Shown here: one piece after another, positions 1-7,578 of the stretch
Position numbering within the stretch: position 1 is the first letter of the stretch
How the letters are laid out: every line of letters starts with the position of its first letter
Source of the DNA: Martinezella tropici
GTDB taxonomy: Bacteria; Pseudomonadota; Alphaproteobacteria; Rhizobiales; Rhizobiaceae
Reading direction: 5' to 3'
Assembly (NCBI RefSeq): GCF_003287875.1
Contig: NZ_QMKK01000038.1
Location: 62,001-126,000 of the forward strand
DNA: 64,000 bases
Program-made: the position numbers and the translations under genes
Notes under the pieces: generated by a model
The model's database searches: none
What the model was told of the DNA's origin: nothing
What the model saw: only the letters and a program-made list of their open reading frames with translations

Positions 1-278
1 CCGCCGTCGAACGGGCCGCCTATCTGATCGCATACCTGCATCAGCGCGCCGGAGCGCTCCGCCTCTTCGATGGCAACAAAGTCATCCCGATCACGCAGCA
101 GCATGTGGCGGATACGCTCGGCCTTTCCGTTGTTCACACCAATAAGACATTGAAAAAGCTGGCTGCGCGCGGATTGCTTGCTTGGCAGGAGCGAGGCTGC
201 GAGGTGCTGGATGGAGAGGGGCTTGCAGCACTTGCCGGCTGGGATGGACTTGATTCGGGCAAACGCCCCTTCATCTGA
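1..278 (+). CDS. Crp/Fnr-type transcriptional regulator, C-terminal part
   Basis: The gene enters from the left edge; the readable frame starts at base 3 and ends with TGA at 276-278, giving 91 residues. Near the start is a helix-turn-helix resembling the Crp C-terminal winged helix: ITQQHVADTLGLSVVHTNKT followed by LKKLAARGLL. In Crp/Fnr proteins this part binds DNA, and a missing N-terminal cyclic-nucleotide-like domain would sense the signal. That domain lies outside the window, so the ligand cannot be judged. The family call rests on the HTH alone. Confidence 0.75.
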   Translation, partial: AVERAAYLIAYLHQRAGALRLFDGNKVIPITQQHVADTLGLSVVHTNKTLKKLAARGLLAWQERGCEVLDGEGLAALAGWDGLDSGKRPFI

Positions 279-607
279 GCTATTCTGAGTGCAAAGCAGC
301 ATGTCTTTTTTAAATGCTGACTGCAACTGTATCAGCATAGATTAATCTCACCGTCACTTTTCCACCAGTTTCACCTTTTACTAACCCCGGCGGCAAAAGC
401 GATTGGAGCACGTCAACGAGCCCATAGTACCGCGGTGCAAAAAGTGCGAAGCGGTTTGGAGGCAAGGTCATGTTACAAGAGACTAAGCCAATACGAATGG
501 CAAAAACCATTCATTCAATACGGGCCGATGATTGGCACCGGAGGGATCGATGTGGGACTTTTTATGGGGAGCGCCGACTGGCGCGCGCATGCAAGGATGG
601 CGCTGAT
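279..607. other. Intergenic region before the response regulator
   Basis: This gap is locally AT-richer than its surroundings. A frame opens at ATG 470 behind a good GGAGG and would add 46 residues to the response regulator, but the extra sequence has no domain character. Bases 439-460 contain a degenerate copy of the AAAGTGCGAAGCGGTTT core also seen near 36.8, 39.0 and 40.2 kb. No RNA gene was recognised. Confidence 0.4.
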
Positions 608-979
608 ATGACGTTTCAGCGCGTCCTTATTCTGGAAGACAATCTCATTATCGCTATGGAGGCGGAAGAAATTCTTCGCCTCGTGGGTATTCAACATATT
701 GAGATTGCTTCGAATCTGGAACAGGCAGTGAATGCCGTTCATTCCGAACATTATGATTTTGCGATGCTGGACGTGAACCTCGGGGAATCGAGGAGCTTCG
801 GCTTTGCCCGATTGCTGATGGATCGCGGCATCTCCTTTGGTTTTGTCAGTGGTTATTCCGACACGCTCGATTTTCCGGCCGACCTGCGGCATGTGCCGCT
901 TTTGAACAAGCCCTTCGATGAACAAGCCATGCGCCTCTTTGTCCAGACATTGGCGGCCGGCGATTCCCATGCCATGTGA
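608..979 (+). CDS. Single-domain response regulator (receiver only)
   Basis: This 123-residue protein is a complete receiver domain with no output domain. Visible key residues are the acidic pair E10-D11, phosphoacceptor D55 in FAMLDVN, S81 in FVSGYSD and K101 in NKPF. Such proteins relay phosphate from a histidine kinase or compete for it; the partner is not in the window. I chose ATG 608 because the receiver fold begins directly with MTFQRVLILEDN and AAGGATGG precedes it. An upstream in-frame ATG at 470 has a stronger ribosome site and would add 46 unrelated residues. The neighbouring Crp/Fnr gene suggests a small regulatory cluster, which is inference. Confidence 0.85.
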   Translation: MTFQRVLILEDNLIIAMEAEEILRLVGIQHIEIASNLEQAVNAVHSEHYDFAMLDVNLGESRSFGFARLLMDRGISFGFVSGYSDTLDFPADLRHVPLLNKPFDEQAMRLFVQTLAAGDSHAM

Positions 980-1037
980 CAGCGGCGCGCATTTGCCTTA
1001 AATTCGAATCGCAAAAATCTTTCTGGGCAGCCGGCCG

Positions 1038-1805
1038 ATGCAGTGGCAGGACCACGCGATCATCCTGGGCGTCAAGCGCCTTGGCGAGACCAGCGTCATC
1101 GCCGAGGTGATGACGCGTGCCCGCGGCCGCCATATGGGGCTGGTGCGATCAGGCCGCTCGCGCGCCATGCAGCCGGTGCTGCAGGCCGGCAATCTCGTCG
1201 AGGTAACCTGGCGGGCAAGGCTGCATGAGCATCTTGGTGAATTTCGCATGGAACCGGTCACATTGCGGGCCGCGCGGCTGATGGAGACCGCGACCGCCGT
1301 CTATGGCGTGCAGGCAATGGCCGCCTTGCTGCGGCTGCTCCCGGAGCGGGATCCGCATCCGCATCTCTACGACGCGCTCGATGTGATCCTCGAAAATCTG
1401 CAGAATCCAGCCGATGCCGGTGAGCTTTTCGTGCGCTTCGAGCTTGCCGTGTTGAACGATCTGGGCTTCGGCCTCGACCTGACCGAATGCGCGGCAACCG
1501 GCGTGCGCGAGGATTTGGCTTTCGTTTCGCCGAAGAGCGGGCGTGCCGTCTGCCGTGCGGCCGGCATGCCTTGGGCGGACAAGATGCTGGCGCTGCCGCC
1601 GTTTCTATCGACGGGAGCTGTGGTTGCCGCCGATACGGAGAGCCTTGCGGCGGCCTTCCGCCTGACCGGCTTCTTCCTGCATCGCCATGTTTACGAACCG
1701 CGCGGCATAGAGATCGCCGCGGCGCGCGAGGGCTTTATTCAGGCCGCGATGAAGGCGCTGCATGCGGTGTCGCCGGAGCGGCCGGCCGTTGCGGCAAAAA
1801 GATAG
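1038..1805 (+). CDS. recO: DNA repair protein RecO
   Basis: This 255-residue protein matches RecO in length and organisation. The N-terminal OB-fold begins [19 protein letters not shown], and a helical C-terminal part follows with a cysteine-containing stretch (TECAATG then VCRAAG). RecO works with RecR to load RecA on SSB-coated single-stranded DNA in recombinational repair. The ATG at 1038 starts the conserved OB-fold directly. It stands alone on the plus strand and runs toward the convergent peroxiredoxin gene 72 bases on. The rhizobial era-recO arrangement is not seen because a response regulator lies upstream. Confidence 0.93.
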   Translation: MQWQDHAIILGVKRLGETSVIAEVMTRARGRHMGLVRSGRSRAMQPVLQAGNLVEVTWRARLHEHLGEFRMEPVTLRAARLMETATAVYGVQAMAALLRLLPERDPHPHLYDALDVILENLQNPADAGELFVRFELAVLNDLGFGLDLTECAATGVREDLAFVSPKSGRAVCRAAGMPWADKMLALPPFLSTGAVVAADTESLAAAFRLTGFFLHRHVYEPRGIEIAAAREGFIQAAMKALHAVSPERPAVAAKR

Positions 1806-1877
1806 AACACGCCGGACAAAGTGCACGGCAAAGGGGTTCACGCTCGAGGCGTGGTCGGAGCTGAAAGACCGGTCGCT

Positions 1878-2558
1878 TCAAACAGCCATATTCGACGCCG
1901 CCGACATCACTTCCCGCGGTGCGGGAATGCCGAACATATGACGGCCGGCCTCTTCGGCCTCGGTGAAACACCAGCGGATGACGCCATCCCGATCAAGCAG
2001 GAATTCACCGACGAGCTGGCCTTCGCCGGTGGCAATCATCTGCTTGTCGTCCGGCGTGAATTCATATCCGTCCGCCTTGTCGAGGAATTCTGTCGCTGCC
2101 ATCGGATCCATCGGCTCGGGAAGTTCGCCCGGCATGTCGATGCGCATCGACCGCACGGTGCTGATGCCGACCTTGCGCGGCCAGTCGGTCTCGTCTTCGG
2201 TGAACTGGACATTCGGCAGGCCAAAGGCCTTGTGCGATACCCGCTCCGGATCGGAAGCGGCCAGCAGATTGGGAAGCGGATGAAACCGGAAATAGAGCCT
2301 GGCGCGTTCGATCGGCGTGTTGACGACGGTCAGGCTATCGATGCCTTTCTCCTGCAGAGCGCCTGAGAGTTCGGACATAGCGGCGATTTGCCGGCGGCAG
2401 AAGGGACAATGCAGCCCGCGGAACAATCCGACGAGCACGGGCTTTTGGCCCCGAAAATCGTCGATCGCGATCTTGCCCTGGCGGGTAATCGCATCCAGCA
2501 CGACATTCGGCGCGCGATCTCCCGGCTGCAACGGTCTTTCGGTGTGGTTCTCCTGCAT
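1878..2558 (-). CDS. Peroxiredoxin-like AhpC/TSA family protein
   Basis: This 226-residue protein has a thioredoxin-like fold start (LQPGDRAPNVVLDAI) and the motif GLHCPFCRRQI, with the likely peroxidatic cysteine at C51 and a second at C54. The family reduces peroxides using thiols. The CPFC spacing differs from classic 2-Cys AhpC, so electron donor and substrate are unknown. ATG 2558 is preceded by GGGAGGAACG, a strong ribosome site. It lies 71 bases downstream of the cyclase gene on the same strand and may be co-transcribed with it. A thiol-disulfide oxidoreductase is the alternative. Confidence 0.8.
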   Translation of the reverse strand: MQENHTERPLQPGDRAPNVVLDAITRQGKIAIDDFRGQKPVLVGLFRGLHCPFCRRQIAAMSELSGALQEKGIDSLTVVNTPIERARLYFRFHPLPNLLAASDPERVSHKAFGLPNVQFTEDETDWPRKVGISTVRSMRIDMPGELPEPMDPMAATEFLDKADGYEFTPDDKQMIATGEGQLVGEFLLDRDGVIRWCFTEAEEAGRHMFGIPAPREVMSAASNMAV

Positions 2559-2629
2559 GTTTCGTTCCTCCCTTTATGTGCTTGAATAAAGTCTCCTGAC
2601 AATTGCCGACGACCGTCAAAGCGAGGCGG

Positions 2630-5600
2630 TCAGTCGAGAAACGGCAATACGACGAGTGTTCCTGGATCGAGGTTGTGACGCATGCACACATCCTGTGCCA
2701 GCGTGAAAAATCGCTCTGCTTCGGCCAGGTCGTCATGTTCCAGGCTCAGTGTCGCCAAGCCATCATAGCATGGAAAGAGCAATTGAGGTTCATCGATCTC
2801 CTTCGCGACCTCAAGGGCTTCCTCGTAATACTTGCGAGCCAGCTTCGGCTGCCCGTGGCATTGATGGATCTGCCCAAGGACGATCAGGGGCACGGAAAGG
2901 TGGTCGCGCTGATCGAGCGCCCGGTCGATTTCCACCGCCTTCTCCGCTGCCGGCACGCCCTCGGCGGCGCAACGATCGGTGAAGGTGCAGCAGGAAACGG
3001 CAAGGTTGGCGAGAAGGCGCGCCTGAAAGCCGAGATCGCCGATGCGGGTCGCGACCTCCAGCCCCCGCCGGCAAATCTTGATGGCGTGAGCCGGATCCAC
3101 GATGGTGTAGAGCACGCCGAGATTGGAATAGGCGCGACAGGCAGCACTTTGCAGATCGGCCTTTTCGGCGACGGTGAGGCTGCGTTCCACTTCCTGCACG
3201 GCATCGCGGCGGCGGCCCAGTCGCGCAAGTGCCACGCCCTTGGTGTTCAGCGCCTCCGCCATGGCGCGGGCCGCCTCCCGTCCTGCCTCGGTCGTTCCGT
3301 CGATGGGCAGCATCTCCAGCCGTTGCAGGGCCTGCGTCGCCCATTCGGCGGCTGCAGCCTGGTCGCCCATGCGGAAGGCCAGATGGCCGCGCTCCTGCAA
3401 GAGATGCGCGTGCTCGACCGGTGCGTCGATCATCGCTATCATCGCTTCGGCCTCGGCGCAGTGCGCTTCCGCCTGATCGCGGCGCCCCGCTTCGAGATGC
3501 AGCCGGCCGATCTTGCGCAATATCCTCGCCGCGGCCATCCGATCGTCTCCGGTGCGATAGATCGCCAGCGCTCGTTGATAATGATCCAACGCGGCATCGC
3601 GGCGACCGGCAGGGCCGTAGAGATCGGCAAGACGCTCCAGGAGCGCCGATTGTTCCGGCGCTAATTTCGGCTCTTTTGCAAAGGTGGCAAGCGCTTGGCG
3701 ATAAAGGCGCATCGCGTCGTCATTGGCGTAGGTCTTGCGCGCCAGATCGCCTGCGGCCATCAGATAGACGGCACCTTTTGCCTTCTCTATCGTCAGGCTG
3801 AAATGATGGCCGAGCTGCGCCAGATGCTCCGGCCGGTCCGGCGTCGAGCCATATTGGCGCTCCAGAACCCGGCCGATCCGGTGATGCAGCTCCATGCGCC
3901 GCTGCAGCAGGAGATTATGGTAGATGACGTCATGCAACAGCGACTGGCTGAAACGATAGGTGGGTGACGCACCGGCATCCGGCCCGCGCAATTCCTCGAT
4001 GACATCGGCATCGCATAGAAAATCCAACGCAGCATCGATGGCTGCCGGATCGGTTGCGATGGTGCGGAGCAGGGCGGTGTCGAATTTCGGCCCGACTACC
4101 GCCGCCTCCTGCGCCAACCGTCTGATCTCCTGCGGCAGGCGATCGACACGGGCAAGCAACAGAGCCTGCAGATTGACCGGAATATCGACATCCGTGTCTT
4201 CGGCCGCAATTTGCCAGCGCTGACCGTCATTGTGCAGCCTGCCCATGTCGATCAATCCCCGAAGGATCTCCTCGATGAAGAGAGGGTTGCCGCCGGCTCG
4301 ATCGAGGATGCGCTGACACATCGCAACCGGCAGCTTGCCATGGCTCTCGCCAAAAAAGGCGGCGAGCAGCTTCCGCCCGTCGGCGGCGGCGAGTGGTCCG
4401 AGACGCTGGACGGTGACGCTGACCCGATTGGAATCCAGCGGGTCGATCTGCGATGTCGGCCGGTAGATCGCCAGCAGCATGAGCCGGCTGCGTTCCAGCC
4501 GATCCATCATGAAGCGAAGCACTTCCAGCGAAGCGGCATCGGCCCAATGCAGATCCTCGATGACAAGCAGCAAAGGCCCTTGCGCGAGCCGCCGCTCGAA
4601 CACGGTGCGGACCGCATAGAAGATCTGCCGGCGCAACTGTTCCGGCTCGATATGGCGCAACGCCCCGCTGGGGTCACCCAGGCCGAGAACATGCAGGAAA
4701 AGCGGCAGAAGCCCGTCGATATCCTCCTGCGTGAGATCGAGCGCGCGGAAACCCGTCGCCAGCATTTGTCGCATCCTGTCGAGATTGTCGCGCTCGCCGA
4801 TGCCGTAGGCGCTGCGCACGACTGCGGCAAGCGTCCCATAGGACTGTTCGCCGAGAGGCGAGCAGGTCGCCTTGCGGATGGCGAGGCCCGGAAAGCGGGC
4901 CGTGTCGCCTGCAATGCCGATGAACTCGTTGACCAGCCGCGACTTGCCGATACCCGCTTCGCCGATGAGCCGGACAAGCTGCGCCGCACCCCCGCGGGCA
5001 AGGTCGAGGCAGGTCAAAAGCCGCGACAGTTCCGTATCGCGTCCGATCATCGGTGCCTGAAGGCCGAAGCTTTCGAGCCCGCGCGCCGCATGCGGTGCCT
5101 CCAGCGGTCCCTTCAGCCGATGGACAAGCACATTGCCGCTTTTGCCACGCAAGGCTTGGGCACCGAGGCTGTCGAAGGCGAAGGCATGGCGGGTGAGGCG
5201 ATAGGTCAGCGGTCCGACGAGGATGTCGTTTTCGCCGGCCATGGATTGCAGCCGCTGGGCGGTATTCACCGTATCGCCTGTCACGGAATAGGATTTGGTG
5301 CTGACGGCACCGAAGCCGCCGGTGACGACGGGACCGCTGTTGATGCCGATATGCAGCCGCAGCGGGACGCCGGCACGCGGTTGCCAGCGCTCGCCGACCT
5401 GCGCCGCCCGCTCGATCATGTCGAGTGCTGCATTCAGTGCCCGCACCGGATCGTCTTCATGGGCAACCGGCGCACCGAACAGCGCCAGCAGCGCATCGCC
5501 GACGAATTTGTCGACGAAGCCGCCATAGGCCTCGACTGCCTGGGTCATTTCCTCGAACAATTCGTTCTGCAGCATCCGCATGACTTCGGGATCGATCTGC

Positions 5601-5875
5601 TCGCTCAATGTCGTGAAGCCGCAGAGATCCGCAAAAAGCACGGTTACCGGCCGCCGGTCGGCATCATCCTCGGATTTTGCAGGCGCAGTCTTGATGGCCG
5701 GCTTGGCTGCGGGCTGGGCCTTGTCGGAAATCGCCGCGCCGCATTGGGGACAGAAGGCAAAGTCGGATTGGCAGGGATAGCCGCACGCGGCACAGGAGAT
5801 AGGCTGCCTTGCCCCGCATCGCGGACAGAAAGCAAAGCCGCTCTGAATATCGAAACCGCAGCCGGCGCACTCCAT
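2630..5875 (-). CDS. Class III adenylate/guanylate cyclase with zinc ribbons, AAA-type ATPase and TPRs
   Basis: This 1081-residue protein has four parts. Residues 1-50 hold two zinc ribbons (four CxxC pairs). Residues 75-255 form a class III cyclase domain with metal aspartates D83 (FADLCGFT) and D127 (VGDALLALFG), K123, and N204/R208 in NTAQRLQ, so it looks active. Residues 280-560 carry a STAND/AAA-type ATPase with Walker A GEAGIGKS (305-312) and Walker B LLLVIEDLHWAD (435-446). The rest is TPR-like repeats. The lysine favours ATP as substrate, giving cAMP. ATG 5875 has GAGG upstream; an in-frame TTG at 5893 lacks one. Fused cyclase-ATPase-TPR proteins are common in rhizobia, and their signals are mostly unknown. 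Confidence 0.9.
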   Translation of the reverse strand: MECAGCGFDIQSGFAFCPRCGARQPISCAACGYPCQSDFAFCPQCGAAISDKAQPAAKPAIKTAPAKSEDDADRRPVTVLFADLCGFTTLSEQIDPEVMRMLQNELFEEMTQAVEAYGGFVDKFVGDALLALFGAPVAHEDDPVRALNAALDMIERAAQVGERWQPRAGVPLRLHIGINSGPVVTGGFGAVSTKSYSVTGDTVNTAQRLQSMAGENDILVGPLTYRLTRHAFAFDSLGAQALRGKSGNVLVHRLKGPLEAPHAARGLESFGLQAPMIGRDTELSRLLTCLDLARGGAAQLVRLIGEAGIGKSRLVNEFIGIAGDTARFPGLAIRKATCSPLGEQSYGTLAAVVRSAYGIGERDNLDRMRQMLATGFRALDLTQEDIDGLLPLFLHVLGLGDPSGALRHIEPEQLRRQIFYAVRTVFERRLAQGPLLLVIEDLHWADAASLEVLRFMMDRLERSRLMLLAIYRPTSQIDPLDSNRVSVTVQRLGPLAAADGRKLLAAFFGESHGKLPVAMCQRILDRAGGNPLFIEEILRGLIDMGRLHNDGQRWQIAAEDTDVDIPVNLQALLLARVDRLPQEIRRLAQEAAVVGPKFDTALLRTIATDPAAIDAALDFLCDADVIEELRGPDAGASPTYRFSQSLLHDVIYHNLLLQRRMELHHRIGRVLERQYGSTPDRPEHLAQLGHHFSLTIEKAKGAVYLMAAGDLARKTYANDDAMRLYRQALATFAKEPKLAPEQSALLERLADLYGPAGRRDAALDHYQRALAIYRTGDDRMAAARILRKIGRLHLEAGRRDQAEAHCAEAEAMIAMIDAPVEHAHLLQERGHLAFRMGDQAAAAEWATQALQRLEMLPIDGTTEAGREAARAMAEALNTKGVALARLGRRRDAVQEVERSLTVAEKADLQSAACRAYSNLGVLYTIVDPAHAIKICRRGLEVATRIGDLGFQARLLANLAVSCCTFTDRCAAEGVPAAEKAVEIDRALDQRDHLSVPLIVLGQIHQCHGQPKLARKYYEEALEVAKEIDEPQLLFPCYDGLATLSLEHDDLAEAERFFTLAQDVCMRHNLDPGTLVVLPFLD

Positions 5876-5997
5876 CGGACGCACCTCGCGCAAGCCCGCA
5901 CGCCACGACTATCTTAGCCGCAACCGACGGGTTCAAAACGAGCGATAAGCATGCGCCTGCTGCCTTGGGTCCGCAAGCTAAACAATTGGCGGAACGA

Positions 5998-6846
5998 CTA
6001 TCGCCGCTTGAGAGCCCACCCCTCCGGCCGCTCCTCGAGCACGGTCACCATATCGCCGATCTTCACCGAGCCTTCGCCGCGCGGCACGGCGTTCCAACCG
6101 AAGAGCGGTCCCGGCACGCGCCGGTCGGCCGACATGCGAATACGGCCCATGGCCGGCATGGGGTTGGGCACATCGCGCGAGCCGGTCTGCTGGTCCTGTG
6201 TCGTCATGATGCATCGGGAGCAGGGTTTGACGAGATCGAGGCGGATACCGCCGATCTCGATGGCTGCCCAGCGATCCTCCGGCCATTCCTCGTCGATATC
6301 GATGACGATATTCGGGCGGAAGCGCTCCATGCCGACGGCGCCTTCACCATGGCTGGCGAGATTGGCGTTGAGCGCCTTCAGCGAGCCGGTGGTGGTGACC
6401 AGGATCTGGTATCCGTCGGTAAAGGTCACAGGCGTATCCTCGCCGGCCCATTCCGGGTTGGCGATGCGCTTCGCGAGCCTGTCGAAGAAGACCATCCTGA
6501 CCTCGCGATCCAGCCAGGCCGACAGGGCCTTATTGGTTTCCTCGTCGGCAACGGAGGCGCTGACATTGGATTTCCAGACGACGATGTCCATGCGGTTGTC
6601 CGGGTGGGGCGGCGGCACGATGATGTCAGCCTTGCCCTCCATCTTCAGGCGCAGGTGGGAGGGCGCCGGCTGGATATCGATCCGGGCCAGCGCCTGCAAT
6701 TCGCGTTGGGTGATGAAGTGGCCCGAAGGGTCGACCAGCATGGCGCGGCGATCGCCGGCGAGACCGAAAGCATCGACGGCGGCCGACGGAATGGCGATGC
6801 CGCGGGCACTTTTGAGGGGATAGATGAAAAGATCGCTGACATGCAT
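5998..6846 (-). CDS. MOSC domain protein (molybdenum cofactor sulfurase C-terminal type)
   Basis: This 282-residue protein has an N-terminal MOSC_N beta-barrel region (LFIYPLKSARGI) and a C-terminal MOSC domain with the conserved cysteine region KPCSRCIMTTQ (C209, C212). Family members such as YcbX and mARC bind molybdenum cofactor and reduce N-hydroxylated compounds; this one could do the same, but the substrate is not shown. There is no ferredoxin domain, unlike E. coli YcbX. ATG 6846 has GAGGG about 8 bases upstream. It starts 9 bases after the HD-domain gene ends, so the two are probably co-transcribed. Confidence 0.88.
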   Translation of the reverse strand: MHVSDLFIYPLKSARGIAIPSAAVDAFGLAGDRRAMLVDPSGHFITQRELQALARIDIQPAPSHLRLKMEGKADIIVPPPHPDNRMDIVVWKSNVSASVADEETNKALSAWLDREVRMVFFDRLAKRIANPEWAGEDTPVTFTDGYQILVTTTGSLKALNANLASHGEGAVGMERFRPNIVIDIDEEWPEDRWAAIEIGGIRLDLVKPCSRCIMTTQDQQTGSRDVPNPMPAMGRIRMSADRRVPGPLFGWNAVPRGEGSVKIGDMVTVLEERPEGWALKRR

Positions 6847-6855
6847 GGATGGCCC

Positions 6856-7509
6856 TCAGATTTCGTCGATGAACATTGCCAGCACGGTCTTCAGCCGGTC
6901 ATGCCTTGCTCCGGCAAACCTGGCCCCGGTCTCCGTCTGGAATCCGTCCGCCAGTTTGAACAGCTTTGTTTCGAAATGGTCAATGGCGAAGCGCTTGTCG
7001 TCAAGCGGCCGTTCGCTTGCCAGCGGATCGAACGGGTCGTAGAGGCCGGAGCCGAGACGCCCGGCGATGTAGAAACAGCGGGCAGCGCCGACCATGCCGA
7101 TTGCATCCAGCCGATCGGCATCCTGCAGGATCTTCGCTTCGAGCGTTTCCGCTGGCAGGTTGGCGGAAAAACTATGCGTGGTGATTGCATGCGCCACAGC
7201 GGCAATATCCTCGTCGGCCCATCCAAGCTGCCGCAGAATGCCCGAAGCCTTCTCGGCGGCAAGCCGCGAGGCCTGCGCCCGATGCGGCGAGTTCTTCTCC
7301 ACGGCAACGCAATCATGCAGCAGCACGGCGGCGGCGAGTATCCGCGCATTGCCGCCTTCCTCGGCCTGGATAGCCATGGCGTTCCTAAAGACACGCAGGA
7401 TATGGGCGATATCGTGCGAACCGTCGTCACCATTGGCGGCGTGCGGAATGAGATCCGCAGCCAGTGCCTCGAACGGGGCAAAAGCCCGCGCCATCTTATC
7501 GGTATCCAT
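6856..7509 (-). CDS. HD-domain phosphohydrolase
   Basis: This 217-residue protein shows an HD metal-binding set: H32/H36 in SHDIAH, HD at 65-66 in VLLHDC, and the downstream aspartate in LQDADRLDAIG. It resembles YedJ-type HD hydrolases, which act on phosphate esters or nucleotides; the substrate is unknown. I chose ATG 7509 with GGAG upstream over a TTG at 7578 that abuts the neighbouring stop codon. It sits 69 bases downstream of the DUF2339 gene and 9 bases upstream of the MOSC gene, all leftward. Confidence 0.87.
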   Translation of the reverse strand: MDTDKMARAFAPFEALAADLIPHAANGDDGSHDIAHILRVFRNAMAIQAEEGGNARILAAAVLLHDCVAVEKNSPHRAQASRLAAEKASGILRQLGWADEDIAAVAHAITTHSFSANLPAETLEAKILQDADRLDAIGMVGAARCFYIAGRLGSGLYDPFDPLASERPLDDKRFAIDHFETKLFKLADGFQTETGARFAGARHDRLKTVLAMFIDEI

Positions 7510-7578
7510 GTTCGCGGTCGCTCCGGATTGATCTGTCGGCAGGTTCCCCGTCCTACCGGGTTGAAGGATTCGCCGCAA

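Noticed and set aside
470..607. N-terminal extension of the response regulator from ATG 470
   Set aside because: It has a good ribosome site, but the 46 added residues lack receiver character, and ATG 608 directly opens the domain. I kept it as an alternative only.
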